Below are positions 46,048 to 61,000 of a DNA stretch of 64,000 nt, one piece after another. Positions within the stretch are counted from its first letter, which is position 1; the number at the start of each line of letters is the position of its first letter. Position numbers and translations under genes: made by a program. The notes under the pieces were generated by a model. It did no database searches. It had not been told where the DNA came from and saw nothing but the letters and a program-made list of their open reading frames with translations. The stretch comes from Typha latifolia (lineage: Eukaryota > Streptophyta > Magnoliopsida > Poales > Typhaceae). The stretch is from assembly GCA_019914945.1 (NCBI GenBank), contig CM034112.1:4425001-4489000 (forward strand). The letters run 5' to 3'.

Positions 46048-49000
46048 AAAAAAAATAGGGTGAGAGAGAGAGAAAAAAATGAAGAGAGAGTGAGGGAGAG
46101 GGAAAGATTAAAAAAAAAAGAGTGAGAAAGAGAGAGAGAAAGAGAGAAAGATAGGAACAAAAAAGTATGGGAGAGAATGAATATTTCACACTAACAGTTA
46201 GAGGAATAGGAAAGAAGAGAGGGAGGAAGAGAGATTTTTATTTTTTAGGCTTTATATGTAAGTAATTATTATTTCTTATTTTCTTATAATTTTTTCTAAA
46301 TTTTTAGAAATTTCTTAACACTTTTAATAATATTTAAAATTTTATTTAATTAAAATAGTTCGATCCGATACAGGCGGCCGATACAGCCGATACGTATTGT
46401 TTTTCTGGACGGCCGATCCCGATCCCGATACCGATTTTTGGAACCTTGCTATTTACCAAGTTTCCTCCAACTTGGTCTACTACACAAAGGAAAAAAAGAT
46501 AAAAAGAAGAAGAGAGCTTGATCCTCTTAAATAGTGATGCTAAAGAACATTTTAAATGTTCACTTTAATGTCACCATCTTTGAATTAAAGAATTTCAAGC
46601 ACTAGAAGACATGTTTGTCACTGCCTTTCTCCATCGTAAAACTAATAGCTATTAATTGTAATTATACAAAGGTTAAAATACCTTGTGAAATCTATAACAA
46701 ATCAAAATTTTAAGACATAAAAGTCAACAAATATGCATTCAGCTTGAGCTTTTGCATTCAAGACGGACATTGTGAGTTGTGACTGACCAGTTAGTTGTAA
46801 GCAACATGTGAAAAGGTGACCACCATCTAATTTGATCTTAAGTAATGTCCTGTCAATGAGATGTCATAATTTCCTTCCTCATTATCTCTGTGCAGTCTCG
46901 CCTCTCTATAATTGTGATATAAGAAATCATGGACAAGTCGATTAACACTATGAGTGGAAATTGGGTCGGGTCCATGTCGGGCCAGTTCGGGTCAAGTTCA
47001 GGTCAACACAAACACAACCTGCTTATTAAACAGGTTGCAATATTAAACATGAGTCATTTATTAAAAATGTTACATGGGTCACCCATGTAACCCATGAAAT
47101 GGATTAGATTTAAACGGTTTACACAAGTTATTCAAGTTTACATAACTTATTGGTATTATGAACAGGTTTATTGACTTATTCCACTTATAAAAGGGTTATT
47201 CGGGTCAATCAAGTTGTTGGATCATAAAAGGGTTGAGATCATAAATTGTATAAAACTTAAATGCATTGAAGTGATAAACACGAACACACCTATCTAATAA
47301 TTAGGTTAGGCGGTTCAACTCGTTTATGACCCAAACTCAGTTATATTAAACCCACATCTATGTAAAACCTTTGGATTTGTCTTAGGTTATCATGTCAGGT
47401 CAAAAATTGTCACCATTGATTAAATTAGTACAACAGAAATAGATTCCATCTATAAATTGAATTACCAGTAAAGGAACTAAGATTTCCAAGATAAGAAAAA
47501 GCCAAGTGAATTTCGAAATATTGTAATCAATGAAGATTAATTACCTCCATCGTGAAATTGTCTATCCTGTATGGCATAAACCCAGTCTTATCATCAGACA
47601 ACAGGATTAGTTGTGCAGTGGAACTACCATTAGTTCTATTGATGATTTTCTCATTGCTGGTAGCCAAATCAGCATTCTGTATTTCAACTCGAACCATGTT
47701 TGATTCACCGGAGACATAATTTCGCATTTTCACTTGTGCGTCTCCTAGGCAATCAGGAAGAAAGCTGCCTGACCACAGCCACCCACGTCCATCAAATCGA
47801 ATGGAAACAAGCAACTCTCTGCAACAATTCAAATATAATGTTTGAGAAAAATAAATGAATATATAGCTATTACAGTGTTGGACAATCCAGATTATATAAA
47901 ATCAGTCGAGGGATAATCAATGAAAATATTTCTTAACAGTAAAGTCTACAATAATTATTCTAAACAGCAGTGCAAGATACAAAATTTTGAATATAATTTG
48001 AAACAATACAATTTGAAAAACAACACACCACTTTTATATTGACTATTAACTGTTATGCATTGAGGAAGGCACCATAGGGCAGATTCATTTAGTATTCAAT
48101 AAATTCAAATGATTGATTCATCAACTAGAGGGTGCTGAATAACTCATTGCCCACACAAGATCCTACACCTTTGATCAATTGCAACTTTCGGGTTGAGCTT
48201 GATTATTTGTTTAACAACCTGTCCTTGAGCTTGAATTTTACTCTCATCACTTAAATCATCACACTCAAGCTGATATTTAGCTCATTTGAGCTTGCATCAA
48301 ATAGCTTCAATAGTAAACACAATCATCTCTAGATTTTGTGGAATTTGATTTCCCCTAGTGTCAATATATATACTCCATCCCTCAACATCAAGCTAACTTT
48401 TGGACATTAGTTTCTAATGCTTAAGCATAACAGACATTTCTTTCCTTCAAAATAAAAACCTAACTTCATATTCAATTGCTAAATTTTCCATTTCCAATCA
48501 CTCTGGAAGGACATCTGGAACTTTGAAATCGATTATGACCCCAAGTGAGATGACATATGCAACAACATAAAAAAGCAGATAGAAGCTTGATGCCAATTCA
48601 TCTAAATGAAGTAGTGCCAAACAGTACTGTACCGTATATGCCATTCTGGTGACACAATTAACTATTAGGTTATGAATGAGAAAATTATAAATACTATAGT
48701 TGTGAAAGGAAAGCCTGCTTCTATCAAAATGCAACAGTCTTCATAACAAATTAAAACTACGTAGAAATGCTCATAAAGTGTTTCAAAAGACAAAGTATTA
48801 AAGAATTTTGTCCATACCTACAGAGGAGAATAAAATCAGTATTCATATTTACCAATATTAGATAGCAATATCAAAGGTAATACAAATATGATATCATTTT
48901 CTTTTAAAAAGCCTGAAGGCAAAAACCTTGTGGTGTCAGACCAATGAAGATGAGAATGTTTCCCAGCACCCAAACGATGAAAGTTACTTGTTCCCTTTTG

Positions 49001-52000
49001 TCTGTAAAACAAGTCCTTGCTGCATGCGTTACAGATCACATATCTACAAGAAAAAAAAAGCACACACACACACACACATAAATATATATAATTAGAGTTA
49101 CCAAGTGAGTGAGAAACTTGATACAGAATCAAATTTAAATGAACTATCAGACATAATAACCTTCCTCAGCCTACTCTGATACAGACAGGAGACAATACTC
49201 ACAATAGCAAAGTCAGATAAGAATTTCACTTGCTGTAATACACAAACAACAGATATTGCTTCATTTTACTCCAACATGACCTATTGAATGCATATTTCTG
49301 CTACTATATTTACAGAAGGAATAATATATACAACATCTCCCTCCAGCATGATATAGGCAATGCACATACATAAGTGGCATAATCTGTAGCATGAATAGAA
49401 GTTCATACTAGTGTAATTCCGATCATATAAAAGTAAAATTGTAGCAGGTTTTCTGCATTTACACACCCGCCCATACCTAATAGTGAAGGACCTATGTGGA
49501 GTCAGTACTGTGCAGTGGCACATCTTATGTTGGAAGCAATATTCCAAATATCAGAATCGGGATTGAAATCAGCCATCCAAATAAACAATATGTATCTACC
49601 GTATCGGCGATATCAGCTGTTTCAGCCATTCGTATCAGTTTTTATTTTCTTTTAAAAAAATTAAAATATAGAAAACTTTTAAAATTTAATGATAATAAGA
49701 TATATAAATTATTCATATATAAAATCTAATTACTAAAAATTAAATATTATTTTCTCAATCTCTATCTTTCTTTTCTACCACTCACACTCTCTCCCTCTCT
49801 AACTCTCTCCCATCCTCTCTCTCTTATTAATTTTCTCTCCTACTAACTCTCGTTCTTTCCCACTAATTCTCCCTCTCCCTCACCGACTCCCCTCTCTCAT
49901 CAACTCTCTCTCTCCTCCCTTACTGACTCCCTTCTCTCAATCTCTCCCTCTCTGATTCTCTCTCCTCTCTCCTCTCCCTCTCCCTCATTGACTCCCTTCT
50001 CTCTCGGTCTCTTCCTCTCCGATTTTTCTTCGGCGATGTTTCTCCGACTCCCTCCGACAAGGTATTTTCTCTTTTTCCTTCTCACTCCCTCCAACGAGCT
50101 CTCTTTATCTCTCCTCTCTCTCTCTCTCTCTCTCTTCTTATTCCCTCCATCTTTATCTCCCTTTCTCTCTCCCGATTTTGGTCAATTTCGGCCGATACGA
50201 TTGATCCCGACTCGAAATGGATCTGGTATCCAGATGATACTAGTCATTGGACTGAGTTTCAGCCCTGGATTGGGATCAGCTAAAATTTGGAACCATGGTT
50301 GAAAGGTTCCCGACACGAGAAACACATCTTTTCTATGGTACCAGATGCATCATGTTCCCATCAACTATAGTGTATTGGACTCACTATCTACACCCCTCCA
50401 TCATTGCTAGAAAGGAAGGGGATGATTAACCCTCGACAATCATTGTGGTTGCAAGAGGGGCATGGGGAACACTTAACCTCAAGGTTACGTTTACTAAGGG
50501 TCACAGCACTCATCCTCTCCTCCTTCTCTCCACCGCAACGATAGATAAATAGTATGTCGATAAACTTCTCTTCTTCTTTCTCTCTCCAACCCCTCTCTCA
50601 TATATTCTTTGTACGTGTTGCATCAAGCAGCACCATGCTTGCCACCTCAGAAGTCTAATTTAAAAAAAAACAACTAGCACGTATACATATAATGCTGGTT
50701 GCTCATAAATGCTCTGTGACATTTCACTGCTCAACAACAGTAAAAGACAAGGAAACTATCAAAATGGTGAAGCACATCAAATGAATGAAAATATCTCTAG
50801 TAGTATATTTTGCATCTGATTAACTAGTAAGCTGTAAAAGGGATGCCACAGGAGCTATGGGTGAAAAAGAGCACCTAACTCTGAACTTAGCCCATGTTAT
50901 TTTTCTTCAACTCAGGGGTTCTTTACAAGATGAGAGTTTGTCTGAAGAGAAAAGAATGAAAACAAAAGCTTTTCTTGACAATAAGAGTCCACAAAAAAGC
51001 TAGACTTTAATGTCACTATCTTCTATCATCAGGTCTGACATGGTTGTGAAACCGACAAGAAGACCTAAAAGGCCTGGATTGGCTGAGCCAAATATCCTCC
51101 CTGATTTTAGCAACCCCATAAAAAAATGTCATTCCAAAAAAAGGTGACATTGATCCCTTCATCCCAATCACAAATAATTGATCAGCATTTTTTGTGTGTT
51201 GCATTATTATTTAATGCTAAAATACTCTTGTAGGATGTGTCAATGCCACGGCTACTATGCTTGAGGTACGCCACGCCATGCCCACACTCAGCATGGCATG
51301 CGCCATGCCATCTGCTTTGCAGATCTAAGACATGCCCCATTCCACTTGGCAAGGAAATCCTTGAATAAAACAAAGTCCCAATAAGCTTCTCATGACACGC
51401 ATATATTTTACTGTTATAATTTATAAATGACAAAAGGTAAAATGCTGTCTAATGAAGAACCTCTCATCCCTTAAAAGAATCAGTATGTCTTATTGAGAAA
51501 CAACATCAGTATAAAATTATTCTAACTTTTTCAGCACCTAATACAAGAATACAATATATAGCATGAAAATATTTCATTAACTGTCCTATTGGAAGTAGCA
51601 ATCCTGAGATTACCTTGGTTGGAAAGTAATAACCCTTGTCCTCCCAGAAAGTTCTCCAGAAACAGGTACTGATGTTGCTGAAATCAAAAATGCACCAGAA
51701 TGACATGGCTCCGGAATGACAACATTAGTTGAACCACTTGTAGGAACAAGGGAAAATGGGCTTGACCAATTTGGGCTCCGAGTATTTTCACTTCTCTCAG
51801 GAAGAGATGCACTAAGCTTAACTAAAAGCTCAGTGGTAGGAACATAGCCAGAAGGAGCATACATATGTGCATTAGCCACTCTGCAGGCTCCCTCATCAGC
51901 AACGTTGCCATTTCCAACCTTTTTTGATGAATAAGATGAATGTTGTCCAATTACACTACCTGCTGAAGATATTTTAGACGGAAAACACCTGCGCAAAACC

Positions 52001-55000
52001 ACTAATACAGGTCACTACGGTCTTTCAGGAAATATTGTCGGAGAGAAAGTTAGTGCATCTATCAATATTCAAAATACAGGAGAAGATTCTGACCCAAGAG
52101 ATAGAAGAGCAAGACCGTCCTTTCCAGCTAAATGTCTTTCACCCCCAATAATATTGTAACTAGAAGGGATTGTAAGGGAACTTCTAGTCCTTTCCTGGTT
52201 ACTCTCTATGATGGTAAGCAGCCGGTTTGTGCAATTGTATAACAAGAATGGAACTGAAAGACACAGCTCTCGAGCACCGCAGTATGCATCCATTGATTTC
52301 TCAAGAGTTACATTTAGAGGACCTACAAAATATATTCATATGCTAGACATGGAGATGACACAGAATATCAAGAAATCAGCAAGATTAACCAAAGTACTTA
52401 CAGCTGGAAGCATCAGAATAGAAGGCAAGTTTCTCTGTTATAGAAAACTTTGACACATTTAACTTGGCTGCAACAGAGAATTGCTCAGCACGAGGAAACT
52501 TTGATAAGATAGAACTATATCCTTGAATATGGAAGGTGATCCCAAGGTCATGTGAAGAGTCAACAAGAAAAATAGAAGCAGTAGCCATCTGAACAGTAAA
52601 AATATAGAAAGTTAAGTTAAACATACTTTCTTTACAAAGAAGCAATCAACATCAATATACAACAGACCTCCGACAGGGAAACAGAATTTGCAACTCCACA
52701 CCCATCTATCGTCAAGGATAAGCTTGTGGGAAGATAGTTCTTCACCAAAAATGGTGTAGTTAACCTCACATGCCGTATAAAATGTTTCTTCGTCACTTTC
52801 TGTTCAAAACCCCTTCGGCTATCACGTTTGATAGTTGGCTTCCCATACCCATGTGCATAGTGACGCAGACTTTTTTCTGCACTTCCTGATGAAGAAAGGC
52901 TATAATCCTGAATTGATATGCAACAGCGAAATGGATCACCACTGGGATGAAAAGGATAGCACACAAATGATCTCATGAATCCAAGCCTGTTTTCTTGTGA
53001 AAGCAAACTTGATAATGAATGCGCTTCACTCCACAAGTAATCAGTTCCAACTGGATGCCACCTGATTCGACCAGCTTCAGACAAATGTAAAGGCAGTGCA
53101 ATCTTTTGGCCTGGATATATAGGTCCTAAAACCTGAAAAAGAAAGAAATATTTTTTTCTCATTCTTAAGGAGCTCGGAACTGGGAAAGTGCAAAAAACTT
53201 AAAGAAGATGGTCACTCGACAGGTAAAGTTGCTGACTCAACAAAAGAGTAGCAGATGAAATTAACAACTATTCCTCGCTTTCACAAGGAAGCACTTGCTT
53301 TAAGAAAAGAATGAAGACGATAAAGAGGAGCTTCAGTTGGTGCCTGGCAGTAACGAAGAATTATTTTAAACAAACTATAAGAGTTACAAATATACTTCAG
53401 TTAGTTTTCCAAATTTTCCATAACCTATAAGAGTTACAAATATACCTTTGAAGAGACACCAAATGGTATATCAAAACGCAACTCTAGCGGCATTGATGTT
53501 GTGTTTAAGAGTATGACCTGTTGTAAGAAATAAGTCCCCAGATCATGAGAACATAACAACAGAAAGAAATAGAAAAGAAATGTGGTGTTTGATAACACCT
53601 ACAGTTGAGTACAGTCGAATCATCTTGCTGTAGTTCTGCATTGAAACTTCAAATACCACAGGGACAACTAATCCATCATTCCACCCTCTTTTATAGCTTC
53701 CGTCAGTTTTTCGATTAGATGATGAGGCAACATATTCTCTTTCTATTTCAATAAAATCAGGCTGTTTACTTCTAGAGAAGTTTATCTCAAAGAAGTAGAC
53801 ACCCACAAGATCCATTGACATGGGTTTGGAGGACCCAGAAGTTCCATCAAATTGAATGGAAATCATATGATGTGCCACTGAATTCAATCTTTTCTCAGCG
53901 AGTTGTTCAGAAGAACGAGTTCCCCTGTGTTGAAAAAAGAATTCATCAAGTGTTTCTTCAACATAAATTGGAACAGAATATCCTGCTGGCACAGTATTTT
54001 CATCTATTACTGAGAAGCTGCCCATATCATCTGAATTAACAGGACCACGAAACACACGGAACCTAAACGGCAAAGATGTTTCATTACTGAGAATGTAGGG
54101 TGCATATCTTCTGGTCTGTATATCATCCACATTTCTAAACCCCAGATTACTCTGATCTTCACGAAGTCCATCTCCGCTTGGATTCCAAGAATCTTTAATC
54201 ATTTGACAAAGCCTGAAGACAGCCTGCATAAGATTATGAATATCAGCAAGAATACAAGGAAGAAAAACAGAGCTATATAACTAGCCAGTATTGGCTACTA
54301 TCAGGTTCCAGCCACTCCAGGAAACCAGTACTCGGTGAAATTCTTCTTAGAGAGAAAGTTCTGAAGTAGCTTATGTACAAACTCAAAGTTAATAGCAATA
54401 CAAAGTCATTTACTATTTATTGCAGTAAAACAGAGGAAGACTGTTGATTGTAGCAATTGTAAATAACAAGTGAAGTAGGACGGCCTTAGACAGTTGGAAA
54501 GATTTGTATGAAATGCTATACCAGGAATTTTCTCTTCAACACATTCAAAATAATTTACAAGTCTACAAATCACAGATACTATACCTCAATAAATGGTTCT
54601 GTTATATTCATATTCAGCTGCTTCGTTGATTTCAGGTAAACATCAGTATGTGCAGATATGTCCATCCGATTCCCAATAAAGTTTCTTTTCAAATTTAAAT
54701 GAAAGCTCCAGGGTTCTATGAAAGGCTCCCACATAACCTACAAAGTTTGCATCGTTACTCCAACACATGCACAATGAGAAGGCTAATTGAAGCACAAATG
54801 TTTATACCTTGTCAATGTTATTGTAGTTAACTAAGAGATCAGCAAGAGCTGAAGCTTCCATCGTATCATTGATTTGCTCAATATGAACAAATATGTTTCT
54901 AACTAAGGTCTCTAGGATGGGTCCATGATGGCTCCACTGTACAAAGACAATAGCAGGTCAGAAACACTGAAGAAGCTATAAGCAAAGTTGGCATTTCTCA

Positions 55001-58000
55001 TGCATAGACCATATACACCATCAGGTCATACAATACATAGACACCAAAAAGGAAAATATAAACATCTGTACATTAAAAGTCAAATTGTGAGCAAATTACA
55101 TATGAATCTAAGATGAGATCACTACTAAAATATAATCCAAGAATGAGAGCTCATCCAATTACTCAAAAAAAAAACATTTCTAAGAATAACATTCGTACAA
55201 ATGTCATACTTGTCCTCACATTTCTCAAAGATCCCACTGTACATTTCGAATGTGTTCTACAAAGATATGGATCTCAAATCACTAATCCTTCTTCCCAATC
55301 CTATTATGTAGGGTTAGGTTCAGCCAAAAATGGTAAAATTGAAAGAATAAATACCAACTCAGTATAATAGTTATTCAAGTGTTATATGATTGTACACCTG
55401 CTTTCTTTTAACTAAATTATGATCATCTCCTTGTACACAAAGACAGTAACATCGTATAGCAGGATAAGTTAAAGTTTTACAGACAAAACGCAGTATTGTT
55501 TGATATCATACTTTCATCCATATACTATCTTCAAAATGTCAAATTTGATGGAATTTGCAATGGATGAACTTTTCTCCCAAGCCTTCCCTACTAAAGGAAG
55601 AATTGAATGATATGTTTCAATGATGGCGAAGTTAACTTATTCAAGCCTATTTTAGACATTTTGAATCTCAAGCAAAGAAATCGAGAAAAGAATAGTTTTC
55701 TCCTGAGGAATTTCCATGGATGAACTACAATAAGTAGATTGATAGATTGAAACATGGATGGCCGTGCTAGTATGTGTCGACTCGTGCTGATTGGCACCCG
55801 TGCCGGTCATTGTTATGTGGAGCCATTTTTTTTAAAAAATTCCTATTTTCATCAATTATTATCAAACCAACTGATCAATTGATTATTTAGAAGGCTTAAA
55901 TAAAATTGATGATAATAATAATAATGGTGATAGTGATGGTGATGGTGATGATGATAATAACGAGACTCAGGATGGTGATAATAACGAGACTCAATCTAGT
56001 GACGGTGATGATTGAGATGAGACACGCGTCTCTGTTACACAACCTTCTCAGAGAGGTATTATTTTTACAGAGAACTTGGGTCTGTAGATAGTTAAATATC
56101 AAGAGAGGTGCATCCACAAAATACACTAGAGCCAGAATCTTGCATATACTTATAGTGTGTTTGTGGCTGTGCTGGTGTCATTCATTCCGATGCATGTTCA
56201 ATATCCACATCATATCATAAGATAAATATAAAATTCTTATTTGTGCGAAAACTATGTCAGATGTTACAACCAGCAATACTATTAGTAAATGAGTTTTGAA
56301 GGATATCGACAGTATTTAATATAATATGCTCGTGTTATTTTTATACCAGCAAACGAAGTCTTTGATTCTCCTCGTCATTTTACGTTCAACTTGATATTAA
56401 TTTTATTTATTAAACTATTATCAATTAATATTATGTGTTTAATTATATTATGGAGTGTTCAATAATTAATATTAGTTTTAATGAATGTCTTCAATCATAG
56501 TATGTGTTGAATAATATTTATATTTAATTGTGTTTTATCTTTAATAAAATAGGTCATTTATAAAAACAATCTAAAGATAAAACATTATAATAAAGGTTTT
56601 AAACTTTTAATACATATATTTAAACTAAAAATTAAAGATTGACCTATCGAAGATCTAAAAACATCTTAAATATCTTAAAAAGTTTATTAAAAATATTAGA
56701 TATGTGTAGCAGTGGCACGGCGAGGTGTGTCGAGGTGTGCCACTTGGCACGCCCCATGCCGACCAACACGTGCCATGACAATGGTGGCACAACCATCATT
56801 GGATTGAAATATTGAACCCTAATCCTTTTGCATTTTGAAATTTATGCATATCAATACTAAATTTTATGAAAGGTCCCACCCTATCAGTCCTCCCTAAGAC
56901 TGTATTGGAGTAGTTCATAAACTCAACAAATAATTTGTAAGGTCATAAGCCCTTCAAGGCTCAAAATGAACCTTATAACAATCAAGGACAGAAGGGCATC
57001 GTTTTTATCATTGTTATATGCAGTCAAATAGGTGGTAGAGGTAGATTGCTACGACTACATATATACATGTGCCCTAGCATATTCTTTAACCAATATTATT
57101 GCATATGTACTCTCATGTGGTTGCATGTGCACATAAGCAAAGATTGTCATGACAATCAGCGTGGGTCGTGCCAATCGTGCCCTGTCACCTAGCATGGGGT
57201 ACAAATAGGGTATTGAGTGCCAAGTGGCACATTCTCAATATCGCATAATACCTATTTAGCTTACTCAAGGAGACCCCTTTTTGAGGTCTCTTTGTTCAGA
57301 CTTATTTCTCAAACCAAAAAGAAGTGAAGGAAAAGAACGTGAGATCTAGGAGAGGAGACCGATCTAAGGATGGGAGGTTCAAATCCCATCAAAGGTTATG
57401 CCTTTCTTATTTATTCTTCCTAATTTCTTTGGTATAGCAATCAATCTGAGATTATCCATCCTAAATGTAGCAAAAAATGAAACTAGATTTACAAACTCAT
57501 TCTACATAGCTCTAGGATTTTGTGTTGGATCTAATGTCAAATATTCTTCAAACACAGAACCAAAGGAAAAAGAAATTATTTTATAACTATTTGATATTAT
57601 GTGTTGAATCATATTTCTACATGATTATTGTTAAATTTAAGTATTTTATATCTTATCTAGAAATAAAAGACTCTAATGTCAGATTTAATACATATTTAAG
57701 TTTCTTACAACCTTATCTAGGGATAAAAGACTCTTAATGCTGGCTCTAATACATATTTAAGTTTTTTACAACCTTATTTCGGGATAAAAGACTATTGTCG
57801 GCTTTAAGACATATATTAGAACTTACAATATATTTATATACCCTTAAAAGATTGCTATTTAGAGGTACATTAGTGTGCTGGTGGAACACAAGGGTGTGTT
57901 GACAGCACATTCCATGCTGACAGGGCATCAGCATGGCAAGGAAATTCGCCCATATGTTTTGGCAACCCAACATACCAAATATGAACTCCACGCATACCAT

Positions 58001-61000
58001 ATATACCATGTATGAATACCAGATATGTGTTGCATATAGATACGTGCCTACCCATGCACATGACATTTGTAAGTTCTATCGTTATTCTAAAAATTGAAAC
58101 TCAGTTGACAAGTTCATTTGTCTCTAACCCTACTATTTCGTAATTGCATTATGTATATTATGTTGCATTCTATATGAATGTCTAGCTACTTTATGAAGTT
58201 TCTTGGTATTCATATTTTGTTGGTGAAAGTTATCGACCTACGATAATTGTTAGAATTATTACACATGCACCACCAGGGTGACAATATAATTATACAGTAC
58301 CATTCAATTTGTAGATAGGATTCAATTGACGATTTTATTCTACAAATCATTTGGCCATGTATCTATTTATCATTTTATTAATATACATATACAATATGTA
58401 TTAAAAATAATATACTAGTTTAAATATTTATATTACTAGACAGCATAACACCTGCATATGCATAACACGTACTATTTTAAATATTTATAGTGCATGAGTT
58501 ACTTGGTCACTTAACGCCCACATATTGTGGTTGCTTCTGAAAACATCACACCAGGGTATCATCAAATTTCTCTACTGTAAAATGTGGTTATAATGTTATA
58601 TCTTCAGTATGGTACATGCCAGCACAAGTGACATGACAATCCATGCCTCAGCATTTGCCCAAAATACCCCAAAAGAAACCAAGTAAAATGCCCTGATTCT
58701 AGTAAATGCCTCCTATCAATAAAAAAAGTGTAACCAATACTGACCTAAATAGAATCAATATACAGCAACTCCCTTTTACGGATCACTTTAGTTGTCAAAG
58801 TAAATGTAAAATGACATATAATATAAATGTTGTCTAATATTATGGATATCTGTTGTTACCATAGAGAAATTCAATATATAGCTAAACCCTTTCATAAATC
58901 ACTATAATCATAAATGTAAAGGTAAACCAATACATGAATGTAAATGTTTCACAATATTAACGATGACAACATACCCTCCCATCACTTATTAAAAAAGAAC
59001 CTTTCCTTAACTGAAGTTTTAGAACCAGGCAATGATATGGAAGAGAAGAATATGTTGCTTCAGGAAATTTGAGTAGAGTGTTACTCCAAAAATTGAATAT
59101 TTGATGTGAAAAGCCCACATCGAATGATTCTGCTAGTACTTCAAAGAAAAGATGAACCAGCTCTCCTTGTTTTCCATGTGAACTGATTCCTACTTTAACC
59201 TGACGTATGTGTATAAACGGAATGGAGGTATCTTTCTGTTCTCGAATAGTCTCTAGCATTATCTTCAGTCTGTCCAACTGACATTTCAAATTCACATACC
59301 TCTCACCTATACACATTTCTAATTGTTTACTCTGAAAAGAGAACTTCAAAAACCTGTAATGTTTTGACATATGGGATGAATTATCTTCCTGTGCTAGAAC
59401 TGGCACTTCAGTCATGTGACATTCAGAATTATCTCCTTCCCTCTCCCAGATAGGTACATGAAATGAAACAGTAATGTTCTCAGATCTTATGGAGAAATTA
59501 CCATCTTCCTTTCCAATAAATTCAGGTGGAAAACAAACTGAAGCTGGAGAACCCAATACATGAGCCAAAGCTTGTGGACTTCCAACAGATGAACATGGCG
59601 TATTATCTGCGTGCCTTGTATAAGAGGAGAGAAGGCTGATGAGATTATTCCAGTCATTCAAGTATAACCAAACATCAAGAAATGGTATAACAATGGAAAC
59701 TTCATTTCCTCTGTTAGCATGCCTGGAGAAGTTGATGGAAAGATGTGAAGGAATGGAACAACCTGAGGGGAATGATGCTAGTTTAATGCAACTGTTAAAT
59801 GACTGCAGAACTAGAGAGAAGATATCAACGTCAAGCGAGTCTGGTATCTCATTTATTAATAGAACTGATAAATTAAGCGCCATCTGTAAATTCGCAACTG
59901 TTTCTGACGAAGCCAAATCCTTTTTGTCCAAGCGAGAGAATATTATTGACAATGCTTTGACACAAAATTTTATTCTAATGATGGATTCATTTAATATTTC
60001 AACAGAAACAGTAGTCTCATCCTTCATGCTTCTCTTAAGTTGCAAATATCGCAAAACATCTGATTCATACATTTTAGAATCTTTACCAACAGATGAGAAC
60101 TGATCAAGAATGAAACCAACTGCTTCAAGTCCAACTAAGAAATATACATCTGTACAAGAGAACAAGAGTAAGAAAATATAAGTGTACATCAATACAAATT
60201 GAAAAAGCAGTTTGCACTTTGCAGATAGAATATATACCTTCAGCAATCATGTTGCAACTCTCAAGTTTTGCCATAATGGAAGTGGGCAAAGCAGCTTGTT
60301 CACAAGGAGTTTTACAAGGTATCCTAATCCAGAGATCCACATCAAGATTTTCAATAAGGGAAAGGGTCCTATATTTATCAAGTTTTAATTGGAAATTTGG
60401 CTGGTCATTCAGTAACAGAAGAAATATAGATGAACTCTTTCCAAACACATTAATCATGTCAACCCTATCAGACTCTGAACTCTCTGAAATCAAGCACTCT
60501 AAAGGGATATCCATAACAGAATCTGCAAGGCTACTAAATTGAACGAATTTGCAAAATAGCAGCGGAAGTGTAAGCTTCAGACAACAATTGTTTTGACTTT
60601 CCGTGGGTAATATCAGGGTGGATTCAACAATCTCAAATTTGAATGAGATACCACAACGTATGTCCTGAGAACCCTCAAATTTGTCACTTCCATGGGCATC
60701 ATGTTCATTTCCAACAGAAGCCCAATCAGGCAAAGAAAAATATCCAATCACCATTGCAAGAAATTCAGATGGCAATATGCAGCAAACATTCTGAATGCCA
60801 ATACATATCTCAGTTGATGGATATAACGAATCAAATATTTCTTTTCTAACACGAATGTTTAGTATAGAAGTATTACTTTGTGAAGATGGGCCCCAAAGAG
60901 GCTCATCAATATTTGCAGGGAACCAAGATGATGAAAGCACTATGCCCTGAATCGAAACTAGTAAGTCCCAACAATCAGTACATTGAAGTGAAAGCGAAGA

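Larger units (their letters stand above)
54937..58974. other. VPS13 intron, 4.0 kb, with hAT insertion
   Basis: Contains the hAT element 55753-56801, a GTCATGACAATCAGCGTGGG-type relic (57145-57260), a 60-bp tandem repeat (57640-57830) and a second CATGCTGACAGGGCATCAGC relic (57875-57960). Bases 54937-55740 and 58000-58974 hold nothing I can identify. Confidence 0.75.

Noticed and set aside
46955..47355. GGGTCGGGT / GACCC repeat as a distinct mobile element with target duplication
   Set aside because: The end words are only loosely inverted and I could not find a convincing flanking duplication, so it is mentioned only within the intron entry.
55113..55367. 84-residue plus-strand frame
   Set aside because: Lies in a VPS13 intron, antisense to the gene, with no family resemblance and a low-complexity Lys/Asn stretch.
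57365..57405. Possible tRNA: GGTTCAAATCCCATC resembles a T-arm and loop
   Set aside because: The bases before the loop (GGAGG) do not pair with those after it (CCCAT), and no anticodon arm or acceptor stem is found around it.
59639..60103. 154-residue plus-strand frame
   Set aside because: It is the antisense shadow of the large VPS13 exon 58975-60149, whose minus-strand frame is family-conserved.
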